This document shows, one piece after another, positions 47,372 through 59,638 of a stretch of 64,000 nt of DNA (positions are counted from its first letter, which is position 1; each line of letters begins with the position of its first letter). The notes beneath the pieces were generated by a model. It was not told the DNA's origin and made no database searches. It worked only from the letters and a program-made list of their open reading frames with translations. The translations under genes were made by a program, and so were the position numbers. Location: the NCBI RefSeq assembly GCF_002127325.2, contig NC_035440.2, positions 72,291,819 through 72,355,818 of the forward strand, in the 5' to 3' direction. This DNA comes from Helianthus annuus. Taxonomy: Eukaryota > Streptophyta > Magnoliopsida > Asterales > Asteraceae.

Positions 47372-49609
47372 GACTCCCCCTCAGATGTTGATGGAGTCGC
47401 CAATACACCTTGACTCCAAAACTGTGTCTTCACCTCTTTAGTCTAGATCAGTCTCTGGGCTTTATCTTCTATCAATCTTCAGACTCCCCCTCTCGATTTA
47501 CTGGTATTCTGTTGTTCTTCAGTAACATCTTCAGGATCTTTATCTGGCTTTAAGACACTCTAATTCTCTTGATTAGATCTCTTGATTCCTTAAGTTCATC
47601 AGCATCAACGTAGACTTGATCTTTAGGATCAGAAACTGACTCTACTCATTCTTTCAGGATCGATCAACCTGGATCCAACAGAGATCTTCAGAAATCGAAA
47701 CCTGGCTACCTGCACAATCTCAACCCTGAAATAAATTTCTTTCACAAATGTTTCAAATAACTCTGCACCAACATTTGACTCTCATATCCACTAAACAAAC
47801 ATATAATCACATTAACTCAGACTTTCTCTCAAATATCTATGATGAAACACTTGAAGAAGGTTAGATTTAACAAAAACAGTTAGATTTACACAAACACTCC
47901 CCCTCAAATGCTGCTCATCATGTTTAGCACTCGGAATTTTGAAAATCAGTTTTCCAACATCAGCTGTCGAAAATCTTTTTGACTTTTTTTTTCAAAAATT
48001 TATGCTAAAACACACTAAAATCTTTTTGGTTTTTGAAATAAAGAAACCTGAAATGCAGTAAAGAAACTATTTACAGACAATATTTTTGTGAGTTCGTGTA
48101 AGAGGATCATATCAGTTTATGAGACAAATCACCAACACCGTTAAGCTTGATTTCATTTTAATCTTTAAACAGTTTACCTAGATTGTCAGTATGTTTGTCC
48201 TCTTAAATTCTCACACAGATTTCAATCGATTCGAGATACGGTATTAATGTTTTAGAGACTTGAACTTAATTGTGTATCACTCCACTTGAATATACTCCTG
48301 TTTCCAGATCCCAAATATTCAGTCTTACAGGTGAGTATACCACAGATGATATCTATAAAGGGGTAGATGCGAAACCGTGAGAGCTCAGGTCAGAACTTCC
48401 GTTCAGCAGAGAGATGACGGCTCGACTTTTGGTGGGTCCCCTTTAGAGGATCTTTTTCACAATAGCAATGACTATCAATTTTATTGTTTAATCAGATTGC
48501 TGAGGGCGAAGCTTATGTTTCAAAGCTTTAGCAGAAAGTATTATCCGGGGACTAGGTCAGAACTTCCATTCAGCAGAAGTCCCGGGATAATACCCCAGAT
48601 ATCACTGAGTATAAAGACCTAGTATCTCAGAATATGGGACCTTTCAAACAAGATTTCGGGGGTTACCCATATATCCAAGAATAGTTACCCACGAATCAAG
48701 CAAGTTTGAATTAGGTTTATATCTCGTTTCAACTTACTAAATGTGCGAAAATCTACTGACACATCCACAGTAAGATTGTTTATCACTTTTTAACTTTACA
48801 TTTCTTTAGCGTGCTGTGATAGTCCACTGATGTACTATCATTTCCTCTTTTTCGCAACAAAACTCATTTTTGAATTTTATCATGTTTTTGTCTTTTTCAA
48901 ATTTTCAAATGTTTTTGGATTTTCAGAAATATTTCTTACTCCCCCTAAAATACAAACACATTTCAAAGAAAATTTGAAAACAACTAGACTCTGACCCAAT
49001 TGAAACATAAAAAACAAAACAAACTGTACAGAAACTGGCAACTGACATCGAATCACATCAATTCGCCATCCACTTGGCATAAACAATCAAAACTCCCCCT
49101 ATCACAAACCATTTTCTCATTTAGATTTCAAAACACTTAAGTTTGTTTTAATCGAAATGATTTTTCCAGAAAATGAATTTGTGTTGATAAAAACCATTTG
49201 TAGGTTTATCAATTTTAAGAACGGGGATGTGGTTCATCATCTTGTCTATCTTTTGCCATGAATAGTAAATCAAGTACAATTTAATGTCCCTGATTTACCA
49301 TTTCCATTTTAGAACCTTCTGTACCACTTGTAAAAATACAAACATCTCAAAATATAACCACAAAATACCACTTGTAGGATCAAGATTACCACTTGTAGGA
49401 ATGTTACGTCTACATCACCATTTTACCAATCAGGATGCCGATTCCTGCTTCGCACTTACCAACCTGGAAGCTCCGGCGTAGTCCTTCATCCTGCAAAAAC
49501 ATACAAACACTATTCAAAATCTTTCAAAACAAACTGTTCAAACACTAGAAAGATGCCGATTCCTGATCCACGATATAAACTTGGGATCTCCGGCATAGTC
49601 CTTTGACTA
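47372..49609 (-). mobile_element. Element K 3' non-coding region
   Basis: No pol domain in any frame. Purine-rich tracts of the GAGGGGGAG type lie (as CCCCCTC on the plus strand) at about 47372-47385, 47481-47495, 47895-47907, 48937-48950 and 49091-49104; the first abuts the LTR. The part near 47372-48300 matches element A. A 16-base copy of the LTR-primer junction sequence (TACCACTTGTAGGATC) sits at 49367-49382. Confidence 0.8.
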
Positions 49610-51559
49610 TCATGGGAAACAAACTTCCATCCAAGTCTTTTCAGACTTGATGGCTTTCAACTCTTGAGCCGTAGGGTTGTATGTTGCCTTTTTAGTCGCG
49701 TAAAAATCTTTTACCCCTTTAGCTCTCCCACTCAACATTTTCCCAAATATCTTCTTAACATTCCCGTTGAATGTTTTCTCGACATCAAATTCATCTTTTT
49801 CTTTATAAAACTGATTAGAAATCTCAGTTTTTCCCACTTTCTTCTTTACTTCCTCAAACTTCAATGATGGAAACTCCTCATCATTCACTAAAATCTTCTT
49901 CTCAACCTGTGGCTCTTCTGGCTTTGTGGAACCAGATTCATTGCCGACATTCACTTCACCTTTCTTCTCAACCCATACCTGGTTGTCTTTTCCTTTCTTT
50001 TTGTAAAAATTCTTTTCCAAACACTCGCCAACCTCAAATTTTGAATTTTCAAAAATTTTAGGTCTATTGGTTGGTGTGTCAACATCAACAACTTTCTCTT
50101 TCAACTTCTGAGAAACTCCCTGTTTTGATTTGTCACTATTCGAACAATTCCATGCAATGTGACCAGCTTCATTGCATCTATAACAGGTTCTTGTCTCTCT
50201 TTGATAACAAATATCAGCTCCATTCATCTTTCTCTCAGCAAGAAACTCTTTATTAGACTGTTTCCAGAACGGTTTCTGCTGTTCCTCCTCAGCACTTCCA
50301 CCTGACACAAATTCAAATTTTGTTTTAGAATTTTTCATATTTTTATCATTTTCTGGTGGAACAAAACCAAGGCCTTTCTTTTTGTAGCTACGATTCTGGT
50401 TAGGTTTCTTTTGAAAACCAGAACCAGGATTGTTGCCCTTTTTCTTATTTAAACGTTGCTGAACTCTAGAAGTATATTTTTTAGATTTTTCAAAACTTTT
50501 AAAAACTTTTATTTCTGGAATATTAACTTCTATAAGTTTGAAAGTTTTGTTTATTAGTTCCGTTTTAATACTCATTATTGGGAACTCTTTATTGTAATAT
50601 AATTTGTCCGAACCATTCAAAGTATACACAACTTCGAATGTTTCATCATTCAAATCTGCCTTAGACAATAAAAATTCTTTACTATAAGACCGTTTATCCG
50701 ACGAATTTGAACTGTTGACTGACGACTTTGACTTTCCAGACCCAGATTTCGACTCAGACTCTTCATCAGTATCCAACACCTGATCGACCACCTTTTTGAT
50801 TAGTACAGACTCATGATCAATATCGGACGATTTATACATGACATCTATGTTATCTGGTAAAGCGTCAGTTGTGTCAGTTTTAAGCTTTATATTGACTGCT
50901 TTTCCCAATTGCTCCTCATTTGGTCTCCTAGGTGAATAACCGTCCCAAATCGGAGGTGGACATTTGTTGTAACTAACAGTCGATTTCTTACCACAGTCTT
51001 TCTTGTCTTTTAGCTTCTCATCTTTGAAAGGTTCCATACCTGTAACAGTTCGGTAAATACGATCAATGAGATAATCAGAACTAGAATAACTTTGTAACAA
51101 ACGTCTAATTCTCTCATTCTCTATTTTTTCCGTCTCCAACTCTTGCTTCCACTTAGCACTCTCTTCGATGTAGAAATTTATTGCCTTTTGTTTTGTCATT
51201 AAAACTGCATTCAACATCGTCAGTGCTTGTTCTCTTTCTGAGTTAGTCTTTTGGTGGCCAGTTACTGTTTTATTCAAAACATCGTAAGATTCTTTCACAT
51301 AGTTGAGATTGAACAATAACTGCTCCTTCTTCTTCTCATACTCAGCTATGATGTCGTCTTTAGATGCACAATCCTTACAAGTTTCCAAGCACTTCTCACA
51401 TGGCTTAACAACTTCAACAACTTTTTCTACTTTGATCACCTTTTCTTCTTCATTCACAACCTCGGTAATCTTCTCAGCAATATTTTCAGCGTTTTGAATA
51501 TCACCTTCAGATTCGGATTGTTGTTCTTTAGCAGCTCGTTTCTTCTTCAGTTTCTCCAT
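49610..51559 (-). CDS. Element K gag-like protein, C-terminal half
   Basis: 649 codons, very rich in Lys, Glu and Ser. An acidic/basic N-terminus and a Cys-containing stretch (CEKCLETCKDC) come first. A long predicted coiled coil follows (about residues 65-165), then a Ser-rich acidic region, a basic middle (RVQQRLNKKKGN) and a zinc knuckle CYRCNEAGHIAWNC at about residues 457-470. It ends EKTWMEVCFP. Upstream the same frame continues with acidic Ser-rich sequence to a frameshift near 51830, so this is the second half of a longer gag. In autonomous relatives protease would follow; here it does not. Confidence 0.78.
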   Translation of the reverse strand: MEKLKKKRAAKEQQSESEGDIQNAENIAEKITEVVNEEEKVIKVEKVVEVVKPCEKCLETCKDCASKDDIIAEYEKKKEQLLFNLNYVKESYDVLNKTVTGHQKTNSEREQALTMLNAVLMTKQKAINFYIEESAKWKQELETEKIENERIRRLLQSYSSSDYLIDRIYRTVTGMEPFKDEKLKDKKDCGKKSTVSYNKCPPPIWDGYSPRRPNEEQLGKAVNIKLKTDTTDALPDNIDVMYKSSDIDHESVLIKKVVDQVLDTDEESESKSGSGKSKSSVNSSNSSDKRSYSKEFLLSKADLNDETFEVVYTLNGSDKLYYNKEFPIMSIKTELINKTFKLIEVNIPEIKVFKSFEKSKKYTSRVQQRLNKKKGNNPGSGFQKKPNQNRSYKKKGLGFVPPENDKNMKNSKTKFEFVSGGSAEEEQQKPFWKQSNKEFLAERKMNGADICYQRETRTCYRCNEAGHIAWNCSNSDKSKQGVSQKLKEKVVDVDTPTNRPKIFENSKFEVGECLEKNFYKKKGKDNQVWVEKKGEVNVGNESGSTKPEEPQVEKKILVNDEEFPSLKFEEVKKKVGKTEISNQFYKEKDEFDVEKTFNGNVKKIFGKMLSGRAKGVKDFYATKKATYNPTAQELKAIKSEKTWMEVCFP

Positions 51560-51672
51560 ACGATCTGCAAAATAGAAATGAAAACTTTCAGGAGAAAGAT
51601 GAGTTTTTGCAATATTTATATGTTTTTCTTCCTCATCATCACTGCTGCTGTGATCAGGTGATTGATCAAACT

Positions 51673-52092
51673 TTACAGACTTATCAGAATCACCATCTGA
51701 TACATCGGAATCAGACGGTGTTTTATCAAAAACAACTTCTTTTTCTTGAACATTTTCATTTTGTACACTTTTATCAGAACTCTGTAAATCTTCGTCTGAA
51801 CTTTCTGAAACTTCCCAGAATGTTCTGAAAGTTTATCATTACTATCTGAACTTTCATCAGATGACACAGATTTTTCATCTTTACTTTTCACAGTCTCTCC
51901 AATTGATTTCATCCAAGTAGCAAACAAATCTGGCTCTCGGACGATCTTAGCAATGAAGGCTTTAAACTCTCCCTTCTCATCCACAAACATATCCCAACTG
52001 AAACCTTCTAGTAGTTTCTCATCATCTTGATCAATAATGTGTGTTGTTGTAGCTTCAGATGATATGTAATTACTCCAGCTGAAATCTACCAA
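51673..52092 (-). pseudogene. Element K gag, middle fragment
   Basis: Frame fragment between the first zinc knuckle part and the C-terminal half. It reads FSWSNYISSEATTTHIIDQD and FSWDMFVDEKGEFKAFIAKI, an extended gag segment usual in this type of copia gag. A frameshift near 51830 ends the true protein frame; another separates it from the part above 52144. Confidence 0.72.
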
Positions 52093-52143
52093 ACATGCTC
52101 TCTTTGGATCTTCAATCTTTCTCCCATGAGCTGTCTGTGGTTC

Positions 52144-52929
52144 TTAGGATTGACCAACTTGCTGATAGATAGCTTTGCGATAGTAATCATCTTTCCCGAA
52201 TGGATTCTGTGCTCCGCTAGCTTCTCTTCCTTTGCACTCCCGCTTGAAATGGCCTTTCTCCCTGCATCGAAAACAAGTAACTTTAGATTTATCAAAACCT
52301 AAAGTAGAGACATGTGCATCAAGAAAGTCATTTCTCCCGGTAATGGTTTTGAATTTCTCAGCTCGTCGAAGAACACTAGCAAGACACCATTTAATATCCA
52401 TGAGCTCCATTTCTTCGGCGTCTATCTGATCGTAATCCTCTTTGGTAAGCATAGGATTTCCGATCCGACCAGCAACAAGACCCTCATAAGATAATAGTAC
52501 GGAACCAAGAAGTGCCATGTGGTCTTTCGCAGTGTCTTCAGAGAAGCTTTGACCTTCTGGAAGATTAAGAACTATGTTGCATTGAATTATGTATCCATTT
52601 ACGGTTTTTGTACTCTGAGACTGAAAACTCGTGTTAGTCTCTTTCGGATTCACACTCGGAAATGATGAAAACCCGCTGCTGCTCTTGTTCGAACCCTGAT
52701 CAGCTTTTTCAGATGAATCACCAGCACTGAACGCAGTTTGTATCTTTGGACTTCTCTCAGATTCAGTAACTGGAACACTACCCCGGTAATACATCTTCAC
52801 ATCCTGTTGACCACTTGGACTATTCATCCTTGCGATCTTTTGCTGCTCAAGATCCTGACTTTCTATTTTCTCAATGAACTGTGAAATAGTCAGCCCGTCA
52901 TACACACCAGTATTCTTTAAAATCATCAA
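52144..52929 (-). pseudogene. Element K gag, zinc-knuckle part
   Basis: Continues the gag N-terminal domain after a TAG at about 52936. Gln/Ser-rich linker, then MELMDIKWCLASVLRRAEKF and a classic zinc knuckle CFRCREKGHFKREC (about 52227-52268), then YYRKAIYQQV before a stop at 52144. Confidence 0.82.
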
Positions 52930-52938
52930 ATATGTTCC

Positions 52939-53538
52939 CTACTCTTTCTGAGGTAACGCGTCAGCCAATTTATCCACCCATTCCTCACGACCTTTCTCAA
53001 CTCCCAACATCGATAACGATCGCACCAAGTGACAGTATCTCTCGATTAACTTTTTAGTATCCTCTCCTGGCAAACTACTAAACAAATCGAATTCTTTCTT
53101 TAACAGTGCTTTCTTGCTCTTGATCATGTTTTCACTTCCCTCGAATTTAACCTTAAGAGCATCCCATATCGACTTAGCAGTCTTGTCGTGCTGTAACAAG
53201 ATGAATATATCTTCCTTTATAGCCTGCTGCAACAAACTTATCATCATTTTCTCGGCTCTATACATTGCTCGTTCTTGATCAGTAAACTCTGATATCTCTT
53301 TAATGACTTGCAAATCTGTTCGAGGCAATGTGTACTTCTTCAATATGCATTCCCATGATCTGAGATGATTGGCCTGAACCCAGTTTTCAAACCGATCCTT
53401 CCACCCATAATACTCCTCAATGCTCATCAATCTAGGGGGCTTTTGAGTCGTTCCTGTTTCATTTTCTAAATTCATTGCTTGAGCAATTGCGGCTGGAGTA
53501 GTCGATGTAGCAAAAGCGTTGTAAAACTCAGAATCCAT
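52939..53538 (-). pseudogene. Element K gag, N-terminal part
   Basis: 199 codons from ATG 53538. Copia gag domain (DUF4219/UBN2 type): YYGWKDRFENWVQANH near residues 43-58 and a helical core to about residue 190. Ends at TAG where a Trp codon is expected (QKE-stop-GTYL), the next part following in the same frame. Gag forms the particle that packages the RNA. Confidence 0.85.
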
Positions 53539-53925
53539 ACTGACTTATAAGCAAACTAAACAGATGACAGAAAAGCGATCCAACTCTGATCAGATAAGCG
53601 AACCAGAAAGATACACACAAGCGAACCAAACAAAGTCCTTTGGAGCGAACCCTTAAAAGAGAATCGGACAAATGAGCGAACCGGGTGACTGAATAAGCGA
53701 ACCAGGCAATCCGGACCAAATAAGCGAACTCAATCAATTAACAGAAAAGCGATCCAACTCTTGATTTTGGAGCGAACCAGAAGCAAAAATGTACACTCGA
53801 GCGAACCAAACGACCAATTTGGAGCGAACCAGACTTAAACGTGTACAAATGAGCGAACCAGACAGTGATCTATGAGCGGATCATGATGACGTCAATACGA
53901 GCGAACCATATAAAGAACATGTTTT
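53539..53925 (-). repeat. AGCGAACC iterons in the leader of K
   Basis: About fourteen copies of AGCGAACC or close variants (plus strand) between about 53570 and 53910, spaced 20-40 bases; sense word GGTTCGCT. The LTRs of K carry the same word (as AGCGGACC and AGCGAACC). Region lies between primer site and gag. Confidence 0.82.
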
Positions 53926-54100
53926 GACCCATTAAAACTTCGAATTTTGACACGAAACTTTCCAGGGTTTGTCGTTATACTGATACGTACAATCCTTGAA
54001 ATTTTGAGACGATTCCGACCGTTAAAACTTTCCAAACGAAGAAAAGAAGGTGTAGAAGTGAGAAAAATCGATGAATCCGGCTATAATCTGCAGAAAACCT

Positions 54101-54120
54101 CCTCCCAAGCTCTGATACCA
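54101..54120 (-). other. Primer-binding site of element K (initiator tRNA-Met)
   Basis: On the minus strand TGGTATCAGAGCTTGGGAGG, two bases after the 5' LTR. The first twelve bases match the 3' end of initiator tRNA-Met. Confidence 0.93.
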
Positions 54121-54122
54121 CT

Positions 54123-54552
54123 TGTAGGATCGTTTGTTGACCCGAACGAGTCGTTCAGAGGTTGTCTCTTGCGTTTCAGATGCGGAATAATAAGAAATGC
54201 AAGTAGATATAGCTTGTTCTTCCTCCTAACTGCTTGTTTTATTGATTTGAAACGTTTTACAGCTCAATCTTCACACCGGCAGAGCTTCGGCGTGGAATTC
54301 AACAACAACTCTACTGAACCGCTCATGGCTACATCTATATATAGGCAGTTGGGTCCGCTTATGTGTCACATGACCATAAGAGCGGACCAGCTTAGTCCAC
54401 ATAAGCGGACCATCATGCCAAATAAGCGAACCTAGCATATAAAACCTATACAGACTCCTGTTTTCTCGTATTACGTGCCCTATGCTATACAATACGATGT
54501 AAGACCTGATCCTAGACACCTAGACGCAATCAACAGATGTTGTGCACTAACA
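54123..54552 (-). mobile_element. 5' LTR of element K
   Basis: 430 bases, same ends as the 3' copy. TATA box TATATATA at 54336-54343, with GGTCCGCT/GGTTCGCT words immediately upstream on the minus strand (plus 54355-54435). Confidence 0.94.
54336..54343 (-). promoter_or_regulatory. TATA box of LTR K
   Basis: TATATATA in the context CTGCCTATATATAG on the minus strand; conserved in the 3' LTR and, in similar context, in LTR A and the solo LTR. Confidence 0.65.
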
Positions 54553-56838
54553 GGTGTCGTTCCCAGCCGTTACCAAAATCAATCACACATGCCCTAAGCA
54601 TGTCTTCAAGGGTTTCGATGGTGCGTTCAGACTGCCCATCCGTTTGCGGGTGATATGCTGTACTCATGTCTAATCGAGAGCCAAAAGACTCATGCATAGC
54701 TTGCCACAACTCAGAAGTAAAACATGCATCACGATCGGAAATAATAGAGGTTGGAACCCCGTGCCTCGAAACCACTTCCTTCAAGTAAATGTCTACTAAG
54801 GTAGAAAACTTGTCTTTTTCTTTCATAGCCAAAAAGTGTGCAGACTTAGTCAATCGATCCACTATCACCCAAATAGTGTCATTTCCGCGTTGAGATCTAG
54901 GCAGGCAAGTAACGAAATCCATGGAAATTTGCTCCCATTTCCATTTCGGGATCTCTGGTTGTTGGAGTAGGCCTGATGGTTTCTGATATTCAATCTTGAC
55001 TCTCGCACAAGTCAAACATTTGCTAACGTAAGTTGCTATGTTGGCTTTCATGCTAGGCCACCAGTATGTAGTCTTTAGATCGCGTTACATCTTATCCAAA
55101 CCAGGATGTACTGAGTAACGAGACTTATGCGCTTCATCCATTACAAGCTCGCGTAAGTTTCCATAAAGTGGGACCTAGATGCGCCCTGTTACGTAGTAAG
55201 TGCCGTTTCTTTTTGTTCTAATCGTTTCCTCGATCCTCGTAGAGACTCGGCCCAGATATTCTCTGCCTTCAATGCTTCAACCTGAGCATCTCGTATCTGA
55301 GTAGGAAGACTAGATTGGATGGTAAGTTGTAACGCGCGAACCCGCTTAGGTGTAGTATCCTTTCGACTGAGGGCGTCGGCCACAACGTTGGCTTTTCCGG
55401 GATGGTACTTGATCGCGCATTCGTAATCATTCAAAAGCTCGACCCATCGACGTTGTCGCATGTTTAACTCTTTTTGCTTGAAGATATGCTCGAGACTCAT
55501 GTGATCGATGTAAATGGTGCACTTGGTACCGGACAGGTAATGTCTCCATATCTTAAGTGCGAAAACAACAGCTCCCAGCTCCAAGTCGTGTGTGGTGTAA
55601 TTCCATTCGTGAACTTTAAGTTGGCGAGATGCGTAAGCAATGCCCTTGTCATGTTGCATCAACACGCAACCAAGTCCTTGAATGGACGCGTCGCAATAAA
55701 CCATAAAATCGTCTGTGCCTTCAGGTAATGAGAGAATTGGTGCGCTAAAAAGTCTATCTTTTAAGTGCTGAAATGCAGATTCCTGTGCATCACCCCAAGA
55801 ATAGGTGACACCCTTCTAAGTTAGGGAAGTGAGAGGTTGCGCAATCTTGGAGAAATCTTTGATAAACCTTCTGTAGTAGCCCGCCAAACCCAAGAATTGG
55901 CGGATTTCTATTGGTGTATCGGGTGCAGGACAGTCCTTGATCGAGTCTACCTTGGATGGGTCGACATGAATCCCATCCTTGTTTACCACGTGGCCTAGGA
56001 AATGGACTTCGCGAAGCCAAAAGTCACATTTCGAGAATTTGGCATACAACTGCTCCGCTCGAAGGAGTTCTAAAATAAGCTTCAAGTGTTGCTCATGTTC
56101 CTCCTGACTCTTAGAATAGATCAGGATGTCGTCGATGAATACAATAAAGAACTTATCCAGGTAAGGTTTGCACACTCTGTTCATGAGATCCATGAAGACC
56201 GCAGGTGCGTTTGTCAATCCAAAAGGCATAACCCGGAACTCGTAATGCCCATAACGAGTCCTGAACGCTATCTTAGAGATATCCTCGCCTCGGACTCTCA
56301 GTTGATGGTAGCCTGACCTTAGGTCAATCTTTGAGTAGTAGCTCGACCCTTGCAGCTGATCGAATAAGTCATCAATGCGTGGAAGGGGATAGCGATTCTT
56401 TACAGTCACCTTGTTGAGTTCGCGGTAGTCAATACACATTCTGTAGGTACCGTCTTTCTTCTTCACAAATAACACTGGAGCTCCCCAGGGCGAAGAGCTA
56501 GGACGAATAAAACCCTTGTCCAAGAGCTCTTGTAGTTGCGTGGACAGTTCTTCAAGTTCTGATGGAGCTAAACGATAAGGTGCTCGAGCTACGGGCGCTG
56601 CTCCAGGAGCTAGCTCGATTTGAAATTCAACCCGACGGTGGGGCGGTAGACCTGGTAATTCCTCAGGAAACACCTCAGGAAAGTCACGTATGATTGGAAT
56701 ATTTTCTATCTTCTTCTCCTTCGCTGAGGTGTCAGAAACGAGAGCTAAAATTGCAGTGTGACCTTTTCGCAAGCACTTCTGGGCCTTAAGGAAAGAAATG
56801 ATGCCCACCACCGCACCACTCTTATCGCCATGAATCAC
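54553..56838 (-). pseudogene. Element I RT, RNase H and integrase (5' part)
   Basis: Tekay-like pol on the minus strand. The RT block 55816-56838 is intact in its motifs ([28 protein letters not shown]) and ends at a TAG replacing a Gln-type codon at 55816. RNase H 55189-55704 (YCDAS, DLELGA, ADALSRK) is followed by a short deletion and shift near 55200. Integrase 54558-55051 has the C-x2-C of the zinc site (CLTCARVK), [17 protein letters not shown] and [10 protein letters not shown]. It is then split by K. A stop near 55085 interrupts the integrase N-terminus. Confidence 0.92.
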
Positions 56839-57497
56839 TAAAGGTTCTTCACCAGATCAAGGAATGCGGACGATCTTCTCCTTGCAAAGAATCTCTGCTC
56901 GATGTTGAGATAACCAATCCATCCCAATAACAATGTTGAAGCTACCAAGAACGATAGGAATGAGGTTGATAGAGAAGGTCTGATTTCCAAGGACAAGATT
57001 ACAACCCTTAACTATGTGTGTGGTTTCAAGACTTTTACCGTTCGCTAGCTCTACACTGTGCTTAGTGTTCAAAAGTATTGGGACGCGCTTAAGCATTTGA
57101 CTAACTTTTAGGGACATATAACTAGTATCGGCACCCGAATCAAATAAAACAGTAATAAATAAATCATTTAACAGAAACTTACCCATCACCACGTTGGGGT
57201 CGTTCCTCGCGTCACCCTGACCAATCACAAAATCTCGACCCCTGGCACCATTGCCACCATTGTTTCCCCTATTATTGTTTCCGTTCCTCTGATTGTTGTT
57301 GTTGTTGTTCTGTTTCTGATTCAGCTGGGGGCAGTCTCTTTTGAAGTGGCCTTCTGCACCACACTGAAAGCATCCTTTGTTGTTACCCTGCTGCTACTGT
57401 TGTTGTTGACACTGATTCTGTGGAGCTTGCTGCTGGTTCTGTCGTCGCTGATTTGCAGGGTAAAGGCTCCTTCAATCCTTGGCCGCATGGCCAGGTT
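56839..57497 (-). pseudogene. Element I gag end and protease
   Basis: Minus strand: Gln-rich linker with one TAG (near 57393), a zinc knuckle CFQCGAEGHFKRDC (about 57325-57370), Asn-rich run, then protease with active site DSGAD (near 57140) and GSFNIVIGMDWLSQ (near 56925). A TGA near 56857 (from CGA by comparison with C) splits protease from RT. The upstream part of gag is cut by element J at 57497; AGGTT (57493-57497) is J's expected target duplication. Confidence 0.88.
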
Positions 57498-58842
57498 TGT
57501 AACACCCCAACCGAAGACGGAAACGTTGGGGCGCCACGTATGATGGGATGCTCAAAGACACATGGCACTAATTAAAGTTCAAATATAATATTAAGTCAAA
57601 TTTATGTTCAACAACCAAATCAAACAAACAACTTGTCCAAAACAAGACATAATGATCGTTTTAAAGTTTAACTAAGGCAAAAAGTTCCATGATCCTAAGT
57701 GATAGAAAGCTTGTAAATCATCATCAATTGTTACCACCTGAAACATATGTGAGAAAAACATGGGTCAGCTAAAAGCCGGCGAGTAACATAGGTTTTAAGG
57801 TAAAGCATGTGATAAAAGTATTTTATTTACAATTCAATATGGCACAAGTAGAACACTAAGCATATTGCATTTAACGAGTATGGGTCACGGGTGGCACATT
57901 CAAACCTAAGCTGACATGTTTAACGGATTCTATCATCCTCCACTTCCCAAAAAGCAAAATAAGCAAAATGTGTTAAATAAGCAAATCCAAATGGAAGTGG
58001 AGATGGGTCGTCACACCTATAGCGCTATAATATACTACCGGACGGTTTGGCCGAAATTAATGAATGCACACGTTGAAGTAAACCAACAAGTTTCATACAA
58101 AGCAAATAGTGATCACATAAGCCATAAAAAAAATAATGAATTGTATAACGTTTAAGCAAAATTTAGTTCATCATATGTATCATCCCAAAAAGAGGTAAAA
58201 AGGGAACTATGTACTCACCTTAGGGTGTAAGCGAAATCAACAAGCTACAAAAATAGGATGGGAGAAAATTCCAAAGTGCTACCCTATTATAATAATAATA
58301 ATAATAATAATTATTATTATTATATAATAAGGTTAAAATTGTAATGACTAAAACTAGGTTATAAGGCGTGCTAAGTCTATAGGGAATTAGGACTTTTACA
58401 CTGATTTGGGAATTATGGGTTTTAAGTTGAAATGTTTTAAATGAATTAATAAAAATATATTGTAGTACATAAATAATTATGCATAACACGAGTATCTTGC
58501 CCTACTATAAATTGTATTTATAGGTTAGACGTGTATAACTGTTGGAGCACTTTGCTATAAATAAATTCTATACAATCTGTTTGTGTTTGAATTTGAATAA
58601 AAAGAATAAGAAAGTTTGTCAAGTGATATTTGGTTTAGTTTTAATAAGTTTAAATATAAATATTGACGTTTAAACATACTCGACTCTAATAGAAATATAT
58701 AAGTTTAATTAACAAATTTAATAATAATAAAAGAGTTCTAGAATTAACAGAAAAATGTACCATGATATTTTAGTTAATAAAATAACCAAATCTTGGTTGA
58801 TTAACAAACAGTAACGTAGATGTTGCTAAATAAACAAACTGC

Positions 58843-58951
<109 letters not shown>

Positions 58952-59630
58952 GATCAGATTGGTTTTATTTAAAATATTAATTCAAAACTTAAAATTTTAA
59001 CCCTCAATTTAGTTGGACAAAATTATTTAGTCATATATGGTTTTTATGAAAGTCAACCTATTTGTTTTATTAAAATAAAACATACAGTTTGGTGGTGGAG
59101 CAATTTAAACAGCTACTATGAAGATTGAATTTGTTGGACTCGAACAGACGAACAAAAAGAAAAAAAACAACAAACGAAATAAAGAGAAATAAAACAACGT
59201 ATAAAGGGGTGGTTCCCCCGGATCGATCACGGGTCGGGTCGCCCCACCGATCTTGTGTTAACAACCCACATAAACAATCAGCGAGCCATATGTTAAGTTT
59301 TGGTAATATTTGACTAGAATTTTCTTTAAACATGTACTGTAAGTTACTCCTATTCCCAAATCAGTACTAAACCATGTCCTAAGTCCTTATAGCAGACGAT
59401 CCTTTGTGAAACTGTATGGGGTTTCGATTAGTATGAATCATATAACATAGAAAAAGAAAACATACGAGGTTTCTTATGGGTTGCGACCGAAATCAGAAGA
59501 ATTGCGGGTGGCCGTCGCTAGAAGTTCCGGCGAGAAGAAAAGATCTCCGGCGAAGCTTTGCAGGAGCGAACCGAGCGTTTACGAGGAGAGAATGTAGAGT
59601 GGTATGGTTCGATTGATGCAAGGAAGGTCG

Positions 59631-59638
59631 TATTTATA
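59631..59638 (-). promoter_or_regulatory. TATA box of LTR J
   Basis: TATAAATA on the minus strand (context TATAAATACGACC), upstream of a stretch encoding no gene but leading to the LTR's transcribed part. Confidence 0.6.

Larger units (their letters stand above)
46914..54552 (-). mobile_element. Element K: complete gag-only Sirevirus-like copia element
   Basis: 7639 bases, minus strand, target duplication GGTGT (46909-46913 and 54553-54557) inside the integrase of I. LTRs are 54123-54552 (5') and 46914-47371 (3'). tRNA-Met primer site, gag with two zinc knuckles, no protease, integrase, RT or RNase H. By my reading the LTRs differ by four transitions and one 28-base indel over 430 aligned bases, so this is a recent insertion, although its gag is interrupted. 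It needs enzymes in trans. Lineage from PPT-like tracts, LTR ends and gag style. Confidence 0.94.
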
